Source: JBAOHV01 sp037045265
GTDB taxonomy: Bacteria; Actinomycetota; Acidimicrobiia; Acidimicrobiales; Microtrichaceae
Direction: 5' to 3'
DNA length: 64,000 nt
Assembly (NCBI GenBank): GCA_037045265.1
Contig: JBAOHV010000015.1
Location: 62,001-126,000, forward strand
This document shows positions 18,672 through 26,713 of the stretch, in pieces (the stretch's first letter is position 1; each line of letters opens with the position of its first letter). The notes beneath the pieces are model-generated. The model was given only the letters and a program-made list of their open reading frames with translations, had not been told where the DNA came from and ran no database searches. The translations under genes and the position numbers were made by a program.

Positions 18672-20177
18672 GAGAGTGCCACCGGGCGGGACTCGACTCC
18701 GCGCAGCATCAGCGCACCAGCGAGAGTACCCACGTCCAGAGGACCAGAGCGATCCGCCAGGTCGTCCAGCGTCAGTGCGACCACTCGGACACGTTGCACG
18801 CCACGCATCGACAGTCGACCGTCCGCGAGCGTCTCGCGGAGGAGCTCACGCGCTTCGCTGCTGAGCGGTGCGTGAGTGTCGAGCTCGGCGCCGCTCAGCA
18901 TCCGGTTGGCCGCCACCCCTCTGTGACGCGCCCTGCGGCGCGCCTCTGCCACACGGTCACGAACCGCGGCTGTGGACTCGCCGACCGGCCTGGCGCCCAG
19001 CACCTGACTGGCATCGGGAGGATCGACGTCGAGGCGCAGGTCGAAGCGGTCGAGCAATGGGGCCGACAGGCGCCGGCGGTAGCGGTCGAGTTGGGCAGGA
19101 GTGCAGCTGCAGGACCCCCATCGACCCATGCCGCACGGACACGGGTTCGTCGCGGCCACGAGGATGAAGTCAGCGGGGAGGGTGACGTGGTGCTGAGCAC
19201 GCGAGACGTGGACCTCGCCCTGCTCCAACGGCTGGCGGAGGGCCTCGAGGTGCGACGTCGGGAACTCCCCGAGCTCGTCCATGAAGAGCACACCGCCCGC
19301 CGCCAGCGAGACCTCGCCGGGTCGCAGCGTCGACGATCCCCCACCGATCATCGACACGAGCGATGCCGTGTGGTGAGGCGATCTGAACGGAGGGCGCCGG
19401 GGAAGGCCGTTCTCGGGGTGGAGCTGCGAGGCGACCGAGTGCACACGGGAGACCTGGATCGCGGCCAGGCTCATCCAGGTCAGGCAGAAGGCCCACCAGG
19501 CGCTCGGCGAGCATCGTCTTGCCGGAGCCGGGTGGGCCGGTCATGAGCAGGTGGTGTGCTCCCGCAGCGGCCACCTCGAGCGCTGCGCGGCCCAGTCCGT
19601 GACCCTGCACGTCGGCCAGGTCAGGCCCCTCGCGTTCCTTGTGACGGACAGGATGGTGTGGCGGTTCCGGCCATGGGCCGGACCCGCGCAACGACCCGAC
19701 CAGTCCTGCCAGGGTCGAGGCTCCCTGGGCGCCAGGCCTGACGAGCCGCGCCTCCACCAGGTCGGTGGTCGCGACGATCGGGCGCGCATCCTCGAGTGCG
19801 TCGAGTGCCGGGAGGACTCCCGGGACCGACCGGACCTTGCCGTCGAGGCCCAGCTCGCCGAGGAAGGTACGGTCCACTGCGAGCCGAGAGGGAAGCTGCT
19901 CCGTCGCCACGAGGAAGCCGACTGCGATGGCCAGATCCAGACCGGACCCGACCTTGCGCAGGCTCGTGGGCGCGAGGTTCACCGTCACCCGACAAGCCGG
20001 CCACTTGAACTCCGACGAGTTCACAGCCGCACGCACACGATCCCGCGCTTCGCGACACGACGCATCGGGCAGGCCGACGATCGAGAACATCGGCAACCCG
20101 GTGGCAACGTGGACCTCGACATGGACGGGGTGCCCGGTGACTCCGATCACCGTCGCAGAGGTGATCTTGGCAAGCAC
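18668..20177 (-). CDS. comM: ComM/YifB-type AAA+ helicase, Mg-chelatase-like (frame broken near 19470)
   Basis: ComM is a hexameric branch-migration helicase that promotes integration of transforming DNA. The N-terminal Lon-protease-like fold (VHVEVHVATGLPMFSIVGLPDA) precedes the AAA+ core (GPPGSGKTMLAERL, Walker B LFMDELGEF, and the NPCPCG zinc-like motif). The C-terminal lid carries SMRGVQRVRVVALTLDDLA. One extra base near 19470 splits the frame; the intact length would be 502 residues. The start GTG 20177 is supported by GGAG. Its upstream region has three strong hairpins. Confidence 0.92.
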
Positions 20178-20193
20178 GGCAACTCCTTCATCG

Positions 20194-20321
20194 ACGTCGC
20201 CTCACCAAGAGGCGACGTGTGAGCAGCGATGCTGCGAGCAGGCCGACTGACCGGTCCCATGACGATAGAGCGCTCCTGTGACAGCGACGCTCTATCGAGC
20301 CGGGCCGCGGTGGCCCGGCTC
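20194..20321 (-). promoter_or_regulatory. Three perfect stem-loops in the comM upstream region
   Basis: Perfect 10-base arms occur at 20194-20203/20209-20218 (5-base loop), 20263-20272/20288-20297 (15-base loop) and 20297-20306/20312-20321 (5-base loop). The first sits directly before the comM Shine-Dalgarno sequence. The plus-strand genes begin at 20392, so the region 20178-20391 is probably the divergent promoter and leader region of both units. No T-runs follow the stems. Confidence 0.65.
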
Positions 20322-20379
20322 GCCAAGGCGCGAGCGCTTCGTCATCGCGCCGTCGTGTGCGGTGCCCGACACCTGCCGC

Positions 20380-20385
20380 GATACT
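20380..20385 (+). promoter_or_regulatory. Possible -10 box of the small plus-strand gene pair
   Basis: GATACT lies six bases before the ATG at 20392. It deviates at the first base from the TANNNT pattern seen before other genes here. Confidence 0.3.
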
Positions 20386-20391
20386 GGACCC

Positions 20392-20502
20392 ATGGGCTTC
20401 AACCCAGAACGTCAGCACCGCCGCTCGCCATGGGACCTGGTCTTCGTCGGCGCCGCACTGCTCACAGCTGCGGCACTCGTGCTCTGGGCGTTCCTGGGCT
20501 GA
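20392..20502 (+). CDS. 36-residue single-pass membrane protein
   Basis: A tiny protein beginning MGFNPERQHRRSPWDLVFVG. It has a basic N-terminus (about 1-14) and one hydrophobic helix (about 15-35), so it should sit in the membrane with the N-terminus inside. ATG 20392 is preferred over the upstream in-frame start at 20278 because the upstream part is compositionally noise. It is followed seven bases later by a small zinc-binding protein gene. I do not recognise a function. Confidence 0.6.
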   Translation: MGFNPERQHRRSPWDLVFVGAALLTAAALVLWAFLG

Positions 20503-20509
20503 CACCGAC

Positions 20510-20724
20510 ATGGCCGACTACACGGCGCACGCCGACTGCGAGGTTCGACGGGTGCAGCCATATCAGGCCAACAAGGCGTACCTGTGCCCAGGCTGCAACC
20601 GCGGACATCCCCCCAGGGACCGGGCACCTCGTGGCAGTGCCCCGTGACGCCCCCGATCTCAGGCGCCACTGGCACCGGGGAGTGCCGGTCGGCGCGTATC
20701 CGCTGCCGCGAACCCAGGCGCTGA
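20510..20724 (+). CDS. Small CxxC protein, actinobacterial conserved family (frame broken near 20602 and 20682)
   Basis: The product starts MADYTAHADCEVRRVQPYQA and carries a CPGCN knuckle (Cys26 and Cys29), IPPGTGHLVAVP and RRHWHRE, then further cysteines. This is the pattern of a short conserved actinobacterial protein family (CPGC, then I-x-x-G-x-x-H, then RRHWH) whose function I do not know. Two extra bases, one near 20602 and one in a GGGG run near 20682, have to be removed to obtain a 70-residue protein ending at the TGA at 20724, just before the convergent yraN stop. Zinc binding is inferred from the cysteines and histidines. Confidence 0.6.
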
Positions 20725-20756
20725 CAGGCCTCACGATTCAGCCGGGTGCACTCAGC

Positions 20757-21110
20757 TCAGAACGCCTGCTCTATCACTTCGACACGTCGACCCACGACGC
20801 CAGCCACATCGAAGCGCACCTCGACACGGCCTGGGCACGACTCCGAGAGCCACCGAGCTCCCAGGCGCCGGAGGCGGCGCTGCTTGGCAGGGCCGACAGC
20901 TTCGAACGGAGAACCGAAGCGCTCGCTCGACCGTGTCTTGACCTCACAGATCACCACCAGCGACCCTCGCCCCAGCACCAGGTCGAGCTCCCCCTCGCGA
21001 CAACGCCAGTTGCGGGCGAGCACCACATAGCCTCGCTGCTCGTACCACTGGGCGACGAGCGACTCCCCGTACGCCCCAAGTCGCTGCGGATCGAAGGAAG
21101 GTGGCGTCAC
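20757..21110 (-). CDS. yraN: YraN/UPF0102 endonuclease-like protein
   Basis: A small protein of the Holliday-junction-resolvase-like/restriction-endonuclease fold. The core is visible: RLGAYGESLVAQWYEQRGYVV, LARNWRCREGELDLV and ICEVKTRSSERFG (the E-L-D...E-x-K catalytic arrangement). GTG 21110 gives 117 residues, normal for the family, and has GGGGAG five bases upstream; an in-frame ATG at 21149 is less well supported. It lies between rplS and comM. No lepB or rnhB gene separates it from rplS. Confidence 0.88.
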   Translation of the reverse strand: MTPPSFDPQRLGAYGESLVAQWYEQRGYVVLARNWRCREGELDLVLGRGSLVVICEVKTRSSERFGSPFEAVGPAKQRRLRRLGARWLSESCPGRVEVRFDVAGVVGRRVEVIEQAF

Positions 21111-21222
21111 GACGTCTCCCCGTTGCTGGAACCGCCCGGAGGCGGTCATGAGCTGGGGGAAGCCAGGCGGAACAGCGGTTCTTCGAGGGTCGGCCGGTTC
21201 GGAGAACGGGCCGGGGCGATTA

Positions 21223-21572
21223 TCAGTCGCGCTTCTCCTTGATCTTCGCGGCCTTACCGATGCGATCGCGGCAGGTAGTACAGCTTCGGCGCGACGCACG
21301 TCGCCCCGGCTCACACGCTCGATCTTCTCGATGATCGGCGAGTGGACTGGGAAGGTCCTCTCGACACCCACTCCGTAGGAGACCTTGCGCGACGGTGAAG
21401 GTCTCCTGCAGGCCGCCGCCCTGGCGACGGATGACCGACGCCCTGGAACACCTGGACCCGCTCCTTGTTGCCCTCGACCACGCTTCACGTGGACCTTGAG
21501 GGTGTCGCCCGGGTCGAACTCGGGAACGTCATCCCGCAGGCTGTCGTTGTCGATGATGTCGGTCGGCTTCAT
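21223..21572 (-). CDS. rplS: 50S ribosomal protein L19 (frame broken five times)
   Basis: L19 lies at the 30S-50S interface. The N-terminus MKPTDIIDNDSLRDDVPEF and the block RKVSYGVGVERTFPVHSP are unmistakable. The remaining family sequence (VVEGNKERVQVFQG, IRRQGGG, LYYLRDRIGKAAKIKEKRD) is spread over the other frames. Single extra bases near 21481, 21436, 21390, 21288 and 21271 account for all the shifts; removing them gives 114 residues, exactly the family length. A ribosomal protein gene this damaged cannot be functional as written, so sequence error is much more likely than decay. Confidence 0.9.
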
Positions 21573-21705
21573 GTCAGAGATCTCCTCGGGCGGCGCTCAG
21601 CCCGATCGTCGGGGGGCGCCGGACGTACGGCCCGGCGACTGATAGTTGCTCACCAGCCGGTTCGGGAAAACGGGTCACCGGGTCCCCGCGGTCGGAGAGC
21701 CCCGA

Positions 21706-22438
21706 TCAGGTCGGCGGGAACTCGTCCAGCAGGCGCTCGGTCCGCATCGCTGCAGTCCACCCCGGCCTGCTCGATCAGGTCCGGCCTGGCGGCGAGCGTC
21801 CGTTCCAGGGCACGGGCACGGCGCCATCGAGCGACCCGCTGATGATCGCCCGATCTGAGCACTCTCGGGTACCTCCCAGCCCCCGGAACTCGGCCGGACG
21901 GGTGTACTGCGGGTACTCCAGCAGACCCGACGCTGAAAGACTCCTCGACCGCCGACGTCGGCGTTGCCCATCACCCCCGGCACGAGCCGACCGACAGCCT
22001 CGAGCACCACCATCGCCGCGACCTCGCCGCCGGCGAGCACGTAGTCACCGATCGACAGCTCCCCGTCGACGAGGTGTTCCCGAACGCGTGCGTCGACGCC
22101 CTCGTAGCGCCCGCAGAGCAGCGAGAAGCCGTCGCCCGAGGCGAGCTCCGGCTGCGAGTGCCTGGTCGAGTCGGCGCCCTCCCGGGCCCGAGGAGGAACA
22201 GCGGCCTCGGCGGCGACTCACGTTCCACGGTGGCGAAGATCGGCCCCGGCGCCAGGACCATGCCCGCACCGCCACCGAAAGGAGAGTCATCGACGCTGCG
22301 GTGGACGTCAGTGGTCGCGTCCCTCAGGTCGTGCACCCTCAGGTCGAGCTTCCCCGCCCGACGCGCCTTGCCCAGCAGGCTCTGCTTGGCGAATCCATCG
22401 ACCATCTCCGGGAAGATCGTGAGGACGTCGACGCGCAC
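21706..22438 (-). CDS. trmD: tRNA (guanine-37-N1)-methyltransferase (frame broken about seven times)
   Basis: TrmD makes m1G37 in tRNA and prevents +1 frameshifting. The start MRVDVLTIFPEMVDGFAKQS and PFGGGAGMVL are in one frame. CGRYEGVDARVREHLVDGE, SIGDYVLAGGEVAAMVVLEA and VPGVMGN are in others, and EYPQYTRP and a C-terminal helical region follow. Extra single bases near 22181, 22150, 21957, 21925, 21882, 21862 and 21735 reconcile everything to 241 residues. The start lies three bases after the rimM stop. The C-terminal coordinate rests on the restored frame. Confidence 0.88.
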
Positions 22439-22441
22439 CGC

Positions 22442-22947
22442 TCACTCGCCCAGTTCGAACAGCCCGTCGGGGGTGTCGACCACCACCACACCGTCGGTCG
22501 GCCCATCGACGATGAACACGACCGGCACCAGCGACCCCGTGTCAAGCACGAGCAGGTCGGCAGCCGGGTTGTCCTGCACCGACTCGACCACGCCGCGCAC
22601 GACACCGTCGGTGGTGCGCACGGTACTGCCGATCAACTCGTGCACCCAGAGCGCCTCGGGGTCGTCGATCGGCTCTGCCCGACAGGACGAGGCCGCGCAC
22701 CTGCTCGGCAGCCTCCCGACCGTCGATGCCGTCGAACTGGACCACCCATCGGTCCTGGTGCGCACACGACGATCGGACCTTCGAGGATCCCGCTGCCGGT
22801 GTGGAAGACGCTGCCCGGGGCGAGCCGCTCGGTCCGGTCGGAGCTGAGCCAGACGACCACCTCGCCGCGCAGCCCATGAGCCTTCGTGATCCGACCGACC
22901 TCCAACAGGCGCTGCTCGGCATCCGCACCGTCGCCCGGTGCACCCAT
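22442..22947 (-). CDS. rimM: 16S rRNA processing protein RimM (frame broken near 22780 and 22680)
   Basis: RimM helps mature the 3-prime domain of 16S rRNA by binding S19. The N-terminal motif (LLEVGRITKAHGLRGEVVVWL) and the PRC-barrel part (DDPEALWVHELIGSTVRT, then GVVESVQDNPAADLLVL) are clear. Two extra bases split it into three frames; the implied protein is 167 residues. ATG 22947 lies nine bases after the KH protein stop. Confidence 0.88.
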
Positions 22948-22955
22948 CAGCGCAC

Positions 22956-23216
22956 TCAGTCGACGAACTCGACGTCGATCTCGACGCCGTCACGTGCGGC
23001 CGCAGCCCACGTGACCGTACGGATCGCCGAGGCCATCCGCCCGCGCTTACCGATGATGCGGCCCATGTCGCCGTCGGCGACGTACAGGTTCAACTGGGCG
23101 CGATGGTCGCCGTCGACCACCTCGACTCGCACGCCGTCCGGCTCGTCGACGAGGGACTTGGCGATGTGCTCGAGCACCAGCGCTCAGCTGTGCGTCGGCG
23201 CGGCGGCGTCGCTCAC
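22956..23216 (-). CDS. khpA: KH-domain RNA-binding protein (KhpA family), N-terminus frame-broken
   Basis: A small RNA-binding protein encoded between rpsP and rimM, as in most Gram-positive bacteria. The KH core is intact (LYVADGDMGRIIGKRGRMASAIR). The clean reading frame starts at GTG 23177. The usual N-terminus (SDAAADAQLSAVLEHIAKS) is recovered back to GTG 23216, which overlaps the rpsP stop, if three extra bases between 23180 and 23205 are removed; this gives about 85 residues. The reconstruction of the N-terminus is inference. Confidence 0.82.
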
Positions 23217-23485
23217 TTGCCCGCCTTCGACGCATGGAACTCGTCCCATGCGCCCGAGATCTTCAGCAGCTTCTCGACCCGCTCCGATGGCTGGGCACCC
23301 TTGCGTAGCCACTCGATCGCCTTGTCGTTGTCGACGGTGATCGCCGACGGCTCACGACGGGGATCGTAGGTGCCGACGATCTCGAGGTACTTGCCGTCTC
23401 GCGGTGAACGGGCATCGGCAGCGACGATCCGATAGGTCGGCTGCTTCTTCTTGCCCACTCGGGTCAGGCGGAGTCGAACGGCCAC
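23213..23485 (-). CDS. rpsP: 30S ribosomal protein S16
   Basis: S16 is an early 30S assembly protein. The 90-residue sequence is complete: MAVRLRLTRVGKKKQPTYRI, ADARSPRDGKYLEIVGTYDP, WLRKGAQPSERVEKLL. It heads the rpsP-khpA-rimM-trmD-rplS order. It is intact, in contrast to the four genes after it. Confidence 0.96.
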   Translation of the reverse strand: MAVRLRLTRVGKKKQPTYRIVAADARSPRDGKYLEIVGTYDPRREPSAITVDNDKAIEWLRKGAQPSERVEKLLKISGAWDEFHASKAGK

Positions 23486-23512
23486 GTTGTGTGTCTTCCT
23501 TCTCTAGGGGGC

Positions 23513-23535
23513 GGCACCGCAGGTCGGTCGGTGCC
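23513..23535 (-). other. Hairpin in the ffh-rpsP intergenic region
   Basis: Arms GGCACCG/CGGTGCC (7 bases, 9-base loop) lie about 28 bases before the rpsP start. The remainder of 23486-23669 shows no feature I can support. Confidence 0.35.
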
Positions 23536-23669
23536 CAGTCAGATCTTCTCTTGCTGCGCAGCTTGCGCACGGCACAGCCGCGCTCGAGGTACGAACGGCC
23601 TCCAATCATGGTCTCTGACAGCTCCGACGGCAAGCTGCGGGCGTCGGACCGGGTCGGAGTCGGACGTCG

Positions 23670-25151
23670 TCAGTCGTTGCCGGGCAAGCCTGCGCTCTTG
23701 CCGCGAGGCAGTTGCGCTTCCATCTCCTCCAGTGTGGGCAGTGCGAACGCCTGCTTGGGGATGGCCGGCGTCGAACCCTTGGGAGTCACCCTCCCCCCGC
23801 CCTTGCGCCCCTTCTTGGACTTCTTCGCCTTTCGCTTGGCGAACTTGTTGCCGCCCATCTGCTGCATCATCTGACGCATCTGCTTGAACTGGCCGACGAG
23901 CTGGGTGACCTCGGTGGCCGAACTGCCCGAGCCCTTCGCGATGCGATCTCGACGCGAGTTGTCGATCATGTCGGGCTTGGCGCGCTCCTGGGGCGTCATC
24001 GACCGGATGATCCCCTCGATGCGAGCGATCTGGCGATCGTCGATCTCGACGTCGCGCACCTCCTTGGGCACACCAGGCAGCATGCTCATGACACCTGACA
24101 GCGGCCCCATCTTCTTGAGGGCCTGCATCTGCTCCAGGAAGTCGTCGAGGGTGAAGGTGCCTGCCAGCAACCGCTCAGCTGCTGCTTCGGCCTCGTCCTT
24201 CTCGAAGGCCTCCTCCGCCTTCTCGATGAGCGTCGCAAGGTCGCCCTCGCCGAGGATCCTCCCGGCCAGCCGGTCGGGGTGGAACAGGTCGAAGTCCTCG
24301 AGCTTCTCGCCCGTCGACGCGAAGGCGATCGGGCGGCCGACGACCTCCTTGACCGACAACGCGGCACCGCCGCGGGCGTCGCCGTCGAGTTTGGTCAGGA
24401 TCACACCGTCGAGCTCGAGCGTCGAGTGGAAGGACTCGGCCACTCCCACGGCGTCCTGGCCGGTCATGGCATCGATCACCAGGAACGTGTAGTCGGGCTG
24501 GACCTCCTCGGAGATGCGCCGCACCTGGTCCATCAGCTCAGCGTCGATCGCCAGGCGCCCGGCCGTGTCGACGATCAGGACATCCCTGCCGAGGCGTCGC
24601 GCCTCGGCAACCGCTCCGCGGGCGACGTCGACGGGGTCGCCGTCGCCCGACGAGACGACATCGTCGGGAGCCGAGTGGACAGGCACGTCGATCTGGCGAC
24701 CAAGGGTCCGCAGCTGCTCCACCGCTGCGGGTCGCTGCAGATCAGCACCGACCATCAGTGGATTGCGGCCCTGTGCCTTGAACCAGCGGGCGAGCTTCGC
24801 CGAGTTCGTCGTCTTGCCCGACCCCTGGAGGCCGGCCATCAGCACGACGGTCGGCGGCTTCGACGCATAGGTGATCCGCAGCGTCTCGCCGCCGAGGGTC
24901 TCGGTGAGCTCCTCGAGGACGATCTTCTTGACCTGGAGGGCCGGGTTCAGGGCCTTGGACAGGTCCTCGCCGATGGCACGTTCACGGATGCGCGACTGCA
25001 GCGACCGAACGACACCGACGTTGACGTCTGCTTCGAGCAGTGCCAGGCGGATCTCGCGCAGCACCTCGTCGACGTCGGCTTCGGACAATCGTCCTTTGCC
25101 GCGTAGGCGGGTGAAGATTCCGTCGAAGCGATCGCTGAGTGACTCGAACAT
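23670..25151 (-). CDS. ffh: Signal recognition particle protein Ffh
   Basis: Ffh is the SRP54 GTPase that targets nascent membrane proteins to FtsY. The 493-residue protein has the N domain, the G domain (GLQGSGKTT, DTAGRLAID, TKLDGDARGG) and the Met-rich M domain (FLEQMQALKKMGPLSGVMSMLPG, then QFKQMRQMMQQMGG), with a Lys/Gly-rich tail. ATG 25151 fits the family start (MFESLSDRFDGIF). TAGCCT lies nine bases upstream and there is no Shine-Dalgarno. It is followed by the rpsP group. The frame is intact. Confidence 0.96.
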   Translation of the reverse strand: MFESLSDRFDGIFTRLRGKGRLSEADVDEVLREIRLALLEADVNVGVVRSLQSRIRERAIGEDLSKALNPALQVKKIVLEELTETLGGETLRITYASKPPTVVLMAGLQGSGKTTNSAKLARWFKAQGRNPLMVGADLQRPAAVEQLRTLGRQIDVPVHSAPDDVVSSGDGDPVDVARGAVAEARRLGRDVLIVDTAGRLAIDAELMDQVRRISEEVQPDYTFLVIDAMTGQDAVGVAESFHSTLELDGVILTKLDGDARGGAALSVKEVVGRPIAFASTGEKLEDFDLFHPDRLAGRILGEGDLATLIEKAEEAFEKDEAEAAAERLLAGTFTLDDFLEQMQALKKMGPLSGVMSMLPGVPKEVRDVEIDDRQIARIEGIIRSMTPQERAKPDMIDNSRRDRIAKGSGSSATEVTQLVGQFKQMRQMMQQMGGNKFAKRKAKKSKKGRKGGGRVTPKGSTPAIPKQAFALPTLEEMEAQLPRGKSAGLPGND

Positions 25152-25160
25152 CGGGGTCAG

Positions 25161-25166
25161 AGGCTA
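25161..25166 (-). promoter_or_regulatory. Putative -10 box of ffh
   Basis: TAGCCT lies nine bases before the ffh ATG, in a 58-base gap after ftsY. Confidence 0.42.
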
Positions 25167-25209
25167 CCGGAGCATCCCAGCAGCGCGCCCGAACCCGCGG
25201 CCGGGGCGA

Positions 25210-26448
25210 TCACTCCTGATCGAACAGCGCGTCGACGAACTCGTCCGCGTCGAAGTCGACGAGATCGTCAGCGGACTCGCCGAGACCGACGAGCTTCACC
25301 GGCATGCCCAGCTCGGACCGTATGGCGAACACGATCCCACCCTTGGCGGAGCCGTCGAGTTTGGTCAGCACGACACCGGTCACATCCGTCGCCTCGGTGA
25401 ATTGACGGGCCTGCTGCAAACCGTTCTGCCCGGTGGTGGCGTCGAGCACGAGCAGCACCTCGGTGACTGTGCCATCGCCCTTGTCCGCTACCCGGCGAAC
25501 CTTGGCGAGCTCCTCCATCAGGTTCGTCTTGGTGTGGAGCCGACCTGCGGTGTCGGCCAGCACGACATCGGCACCCTTTGCAGCAGCCGACACGATCGCG
25601 TCGAAGATGATCGACGACGGGTCACCGCCTTCTGCCCCCCGGACCAGGTCCGCTCCGCAGCGATCCGCCCAGGTGCCGAGCTGCTCGGCAGCCGCCGCAC
25701 GGAACGTGTCGCCGGCGGCCATGACAACCGACGAACCGCTGTCGGTCAGGCGCTTGCCCACCTTGCCGATCGTCGTCGTCTTGCCGACTCCGTTGACCCC
25801 TACGAACAGCCAGACCGATGGGGACTTCTCAGCCCTGGCAAGTTCGACCGAACCGGCGAGTCGGGCCTTCATCTCGTCCTTCACAGCGGCAATCAGATCG
25901 ACCGGTGTCGTGATGCCGCGCTCTTTGACCGTGGCACGAACGGAGTCGAGCAACTCCGTCGCCGGGCCGATCCCCACGTCAGCGCGGATCAGGGCCTCTT
26001 CCAGTTCGTCCCAGGTGTCGGAATCGATCTCGGAGCGCGACAGGATCGACCCGACATAGCCGGAGAACGTCGAACGAGCGCGGCTCAGCCGAGCGCGGAA
26101 GGTCGCTCGCGGTACGGGCTCCTCGAGCAGGTCATCCTCGCCCTCGAGCTCTGCCGCCTCCGCTGCGGCGATGTTCGCCGCCTCTTCCTCTGGTGTCAGC
26201 TCGGGACCGGTGATGACCACCTCGGGCGGCAGGATCCCCGACATCGGGTCGACGATCTCGACCTCGGGCTCGACCAACTCGTCGTCGGAGCGCTCGATTG
26301 TTCCGACACGATCAGGAGGCGTCGCGGTGCCCAGGTCCACCGGCGGCGGCTCCAGGACCTCACCTCTGGACGGGCGCCTGCTGATGACGAAGCCGGCGAA
26401 CAGCGCGACGAGCAGCACAGCGGCGATGAGGATGACGATGGGTTCCAT
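25210..26448 (-). CDS. ftsY: Signal recognition particle receptor FtsY
   Basis: FtsY is the membrane-bound SRP receptor GTPase. The 412-residue protein starts with a hydrophobic anchor (about residues 3-22), then an acidic A domain (about 25-120), then NG domains with GVNGVGKTTTIGK, DTFRAAAAEQL, DTAGRLHTK and TKLDGSAKGG. ATG 26448 is chosen because the anchor begins there; the longer upstream frame is noise. TAGGCT is ten bases upstream. Intact, and next to ffh. Confidence 0.95.
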   Translation of the reverse strand: MEPIVILIAAVLLVALFAGFVISRRPSRGEVLEPPPVDLGTATPPDRVGTIERSDDELVEPEVEIVDPMSGILPPEVVITGPELTPEEEAANIAAAEAAELEGEDDLLEEPVPRATFRARLSRARSTFSGYVGSILSRSEIDSDTWDELEEALIRADVGIGPATELLDSVRATVKERGITTPVDLIAAVKDEMKARLAGSVELARAEKSPSVWLFVGVNGVGKTTTIGKVGKRLTDSGSSVVMAAGDTFRAAAAEQLGTWADRCGADLVRGAEGGDPSSIIFDAIVSAAAKGADVVLADTAGRLHTKTNLMEELAKVRRVADKGDGTVTEVLLVLDATTGQNGLQQARQFTEATDVTGVVLTKLDGSAKGGIVFAIRSELGMPVKLVGLGESADDLVDFDADEFVDALFDQE

Positions 26449-26458
26449 GACGGGCCGC

Positions 26459-26464
26459 AGCCTA
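26459..26464 (-). promoter_or_regulatory. Putative -10 box of ftsY
   Basis: TAGGCT lies ten bases before the ftsY ATG, which is the longest spacing in the set. Confidence 0.38.
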
Positions 26465-26647
26465 CAAGGCGGTCGTCGCCACACCCGAGGCCGGTGGGGG
26501 TCAGGGGATCGGTCTGATGAGCACAGGGATCGGGCACACTGGTGACACTCCCCGACCCCGTTCCCTGAACGACGGATCAGCTTCGGTGCCGCATCGACGG
26601 GCAGCCCGTCAGGTACCGCCGTACCGTGCTGGGTCGGTGGCCGCATC

Positions 26648-26687
26648 ATCGAGACCACCCCAGATCGAGACCAGCACAGATCGAGAG
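26648..26687 (+). repeat. 16-bp direct repeats upstream of moxR
   Basis: Two and a half copies of a 16-base unit (ATCGAGACCA followed by CCCCAG or GCACAG) start at 26648, 26664 and 26680 and end about 27 bases before the moxR ATG. This resembles a multi-site binding region for a regulator, but no function is shown. Apart from the ftsY -10 box, I see nothing else supportable in 26449-26713. Confidence 0.5.
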
Positions 26688-26713
26688 CCCGGCATCGCCG
26701 GCCCAGGAGACAG

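Noticed and set aside
21223..23216. Programmed frameshifting or RNA editing as the reason for the broken ribosomal and tRNA-modification genes
   Set aside because: Five to seven shifts inside one small gene, without a shared slippery motif and with clean neighbours, are far better explained by insertion errors.
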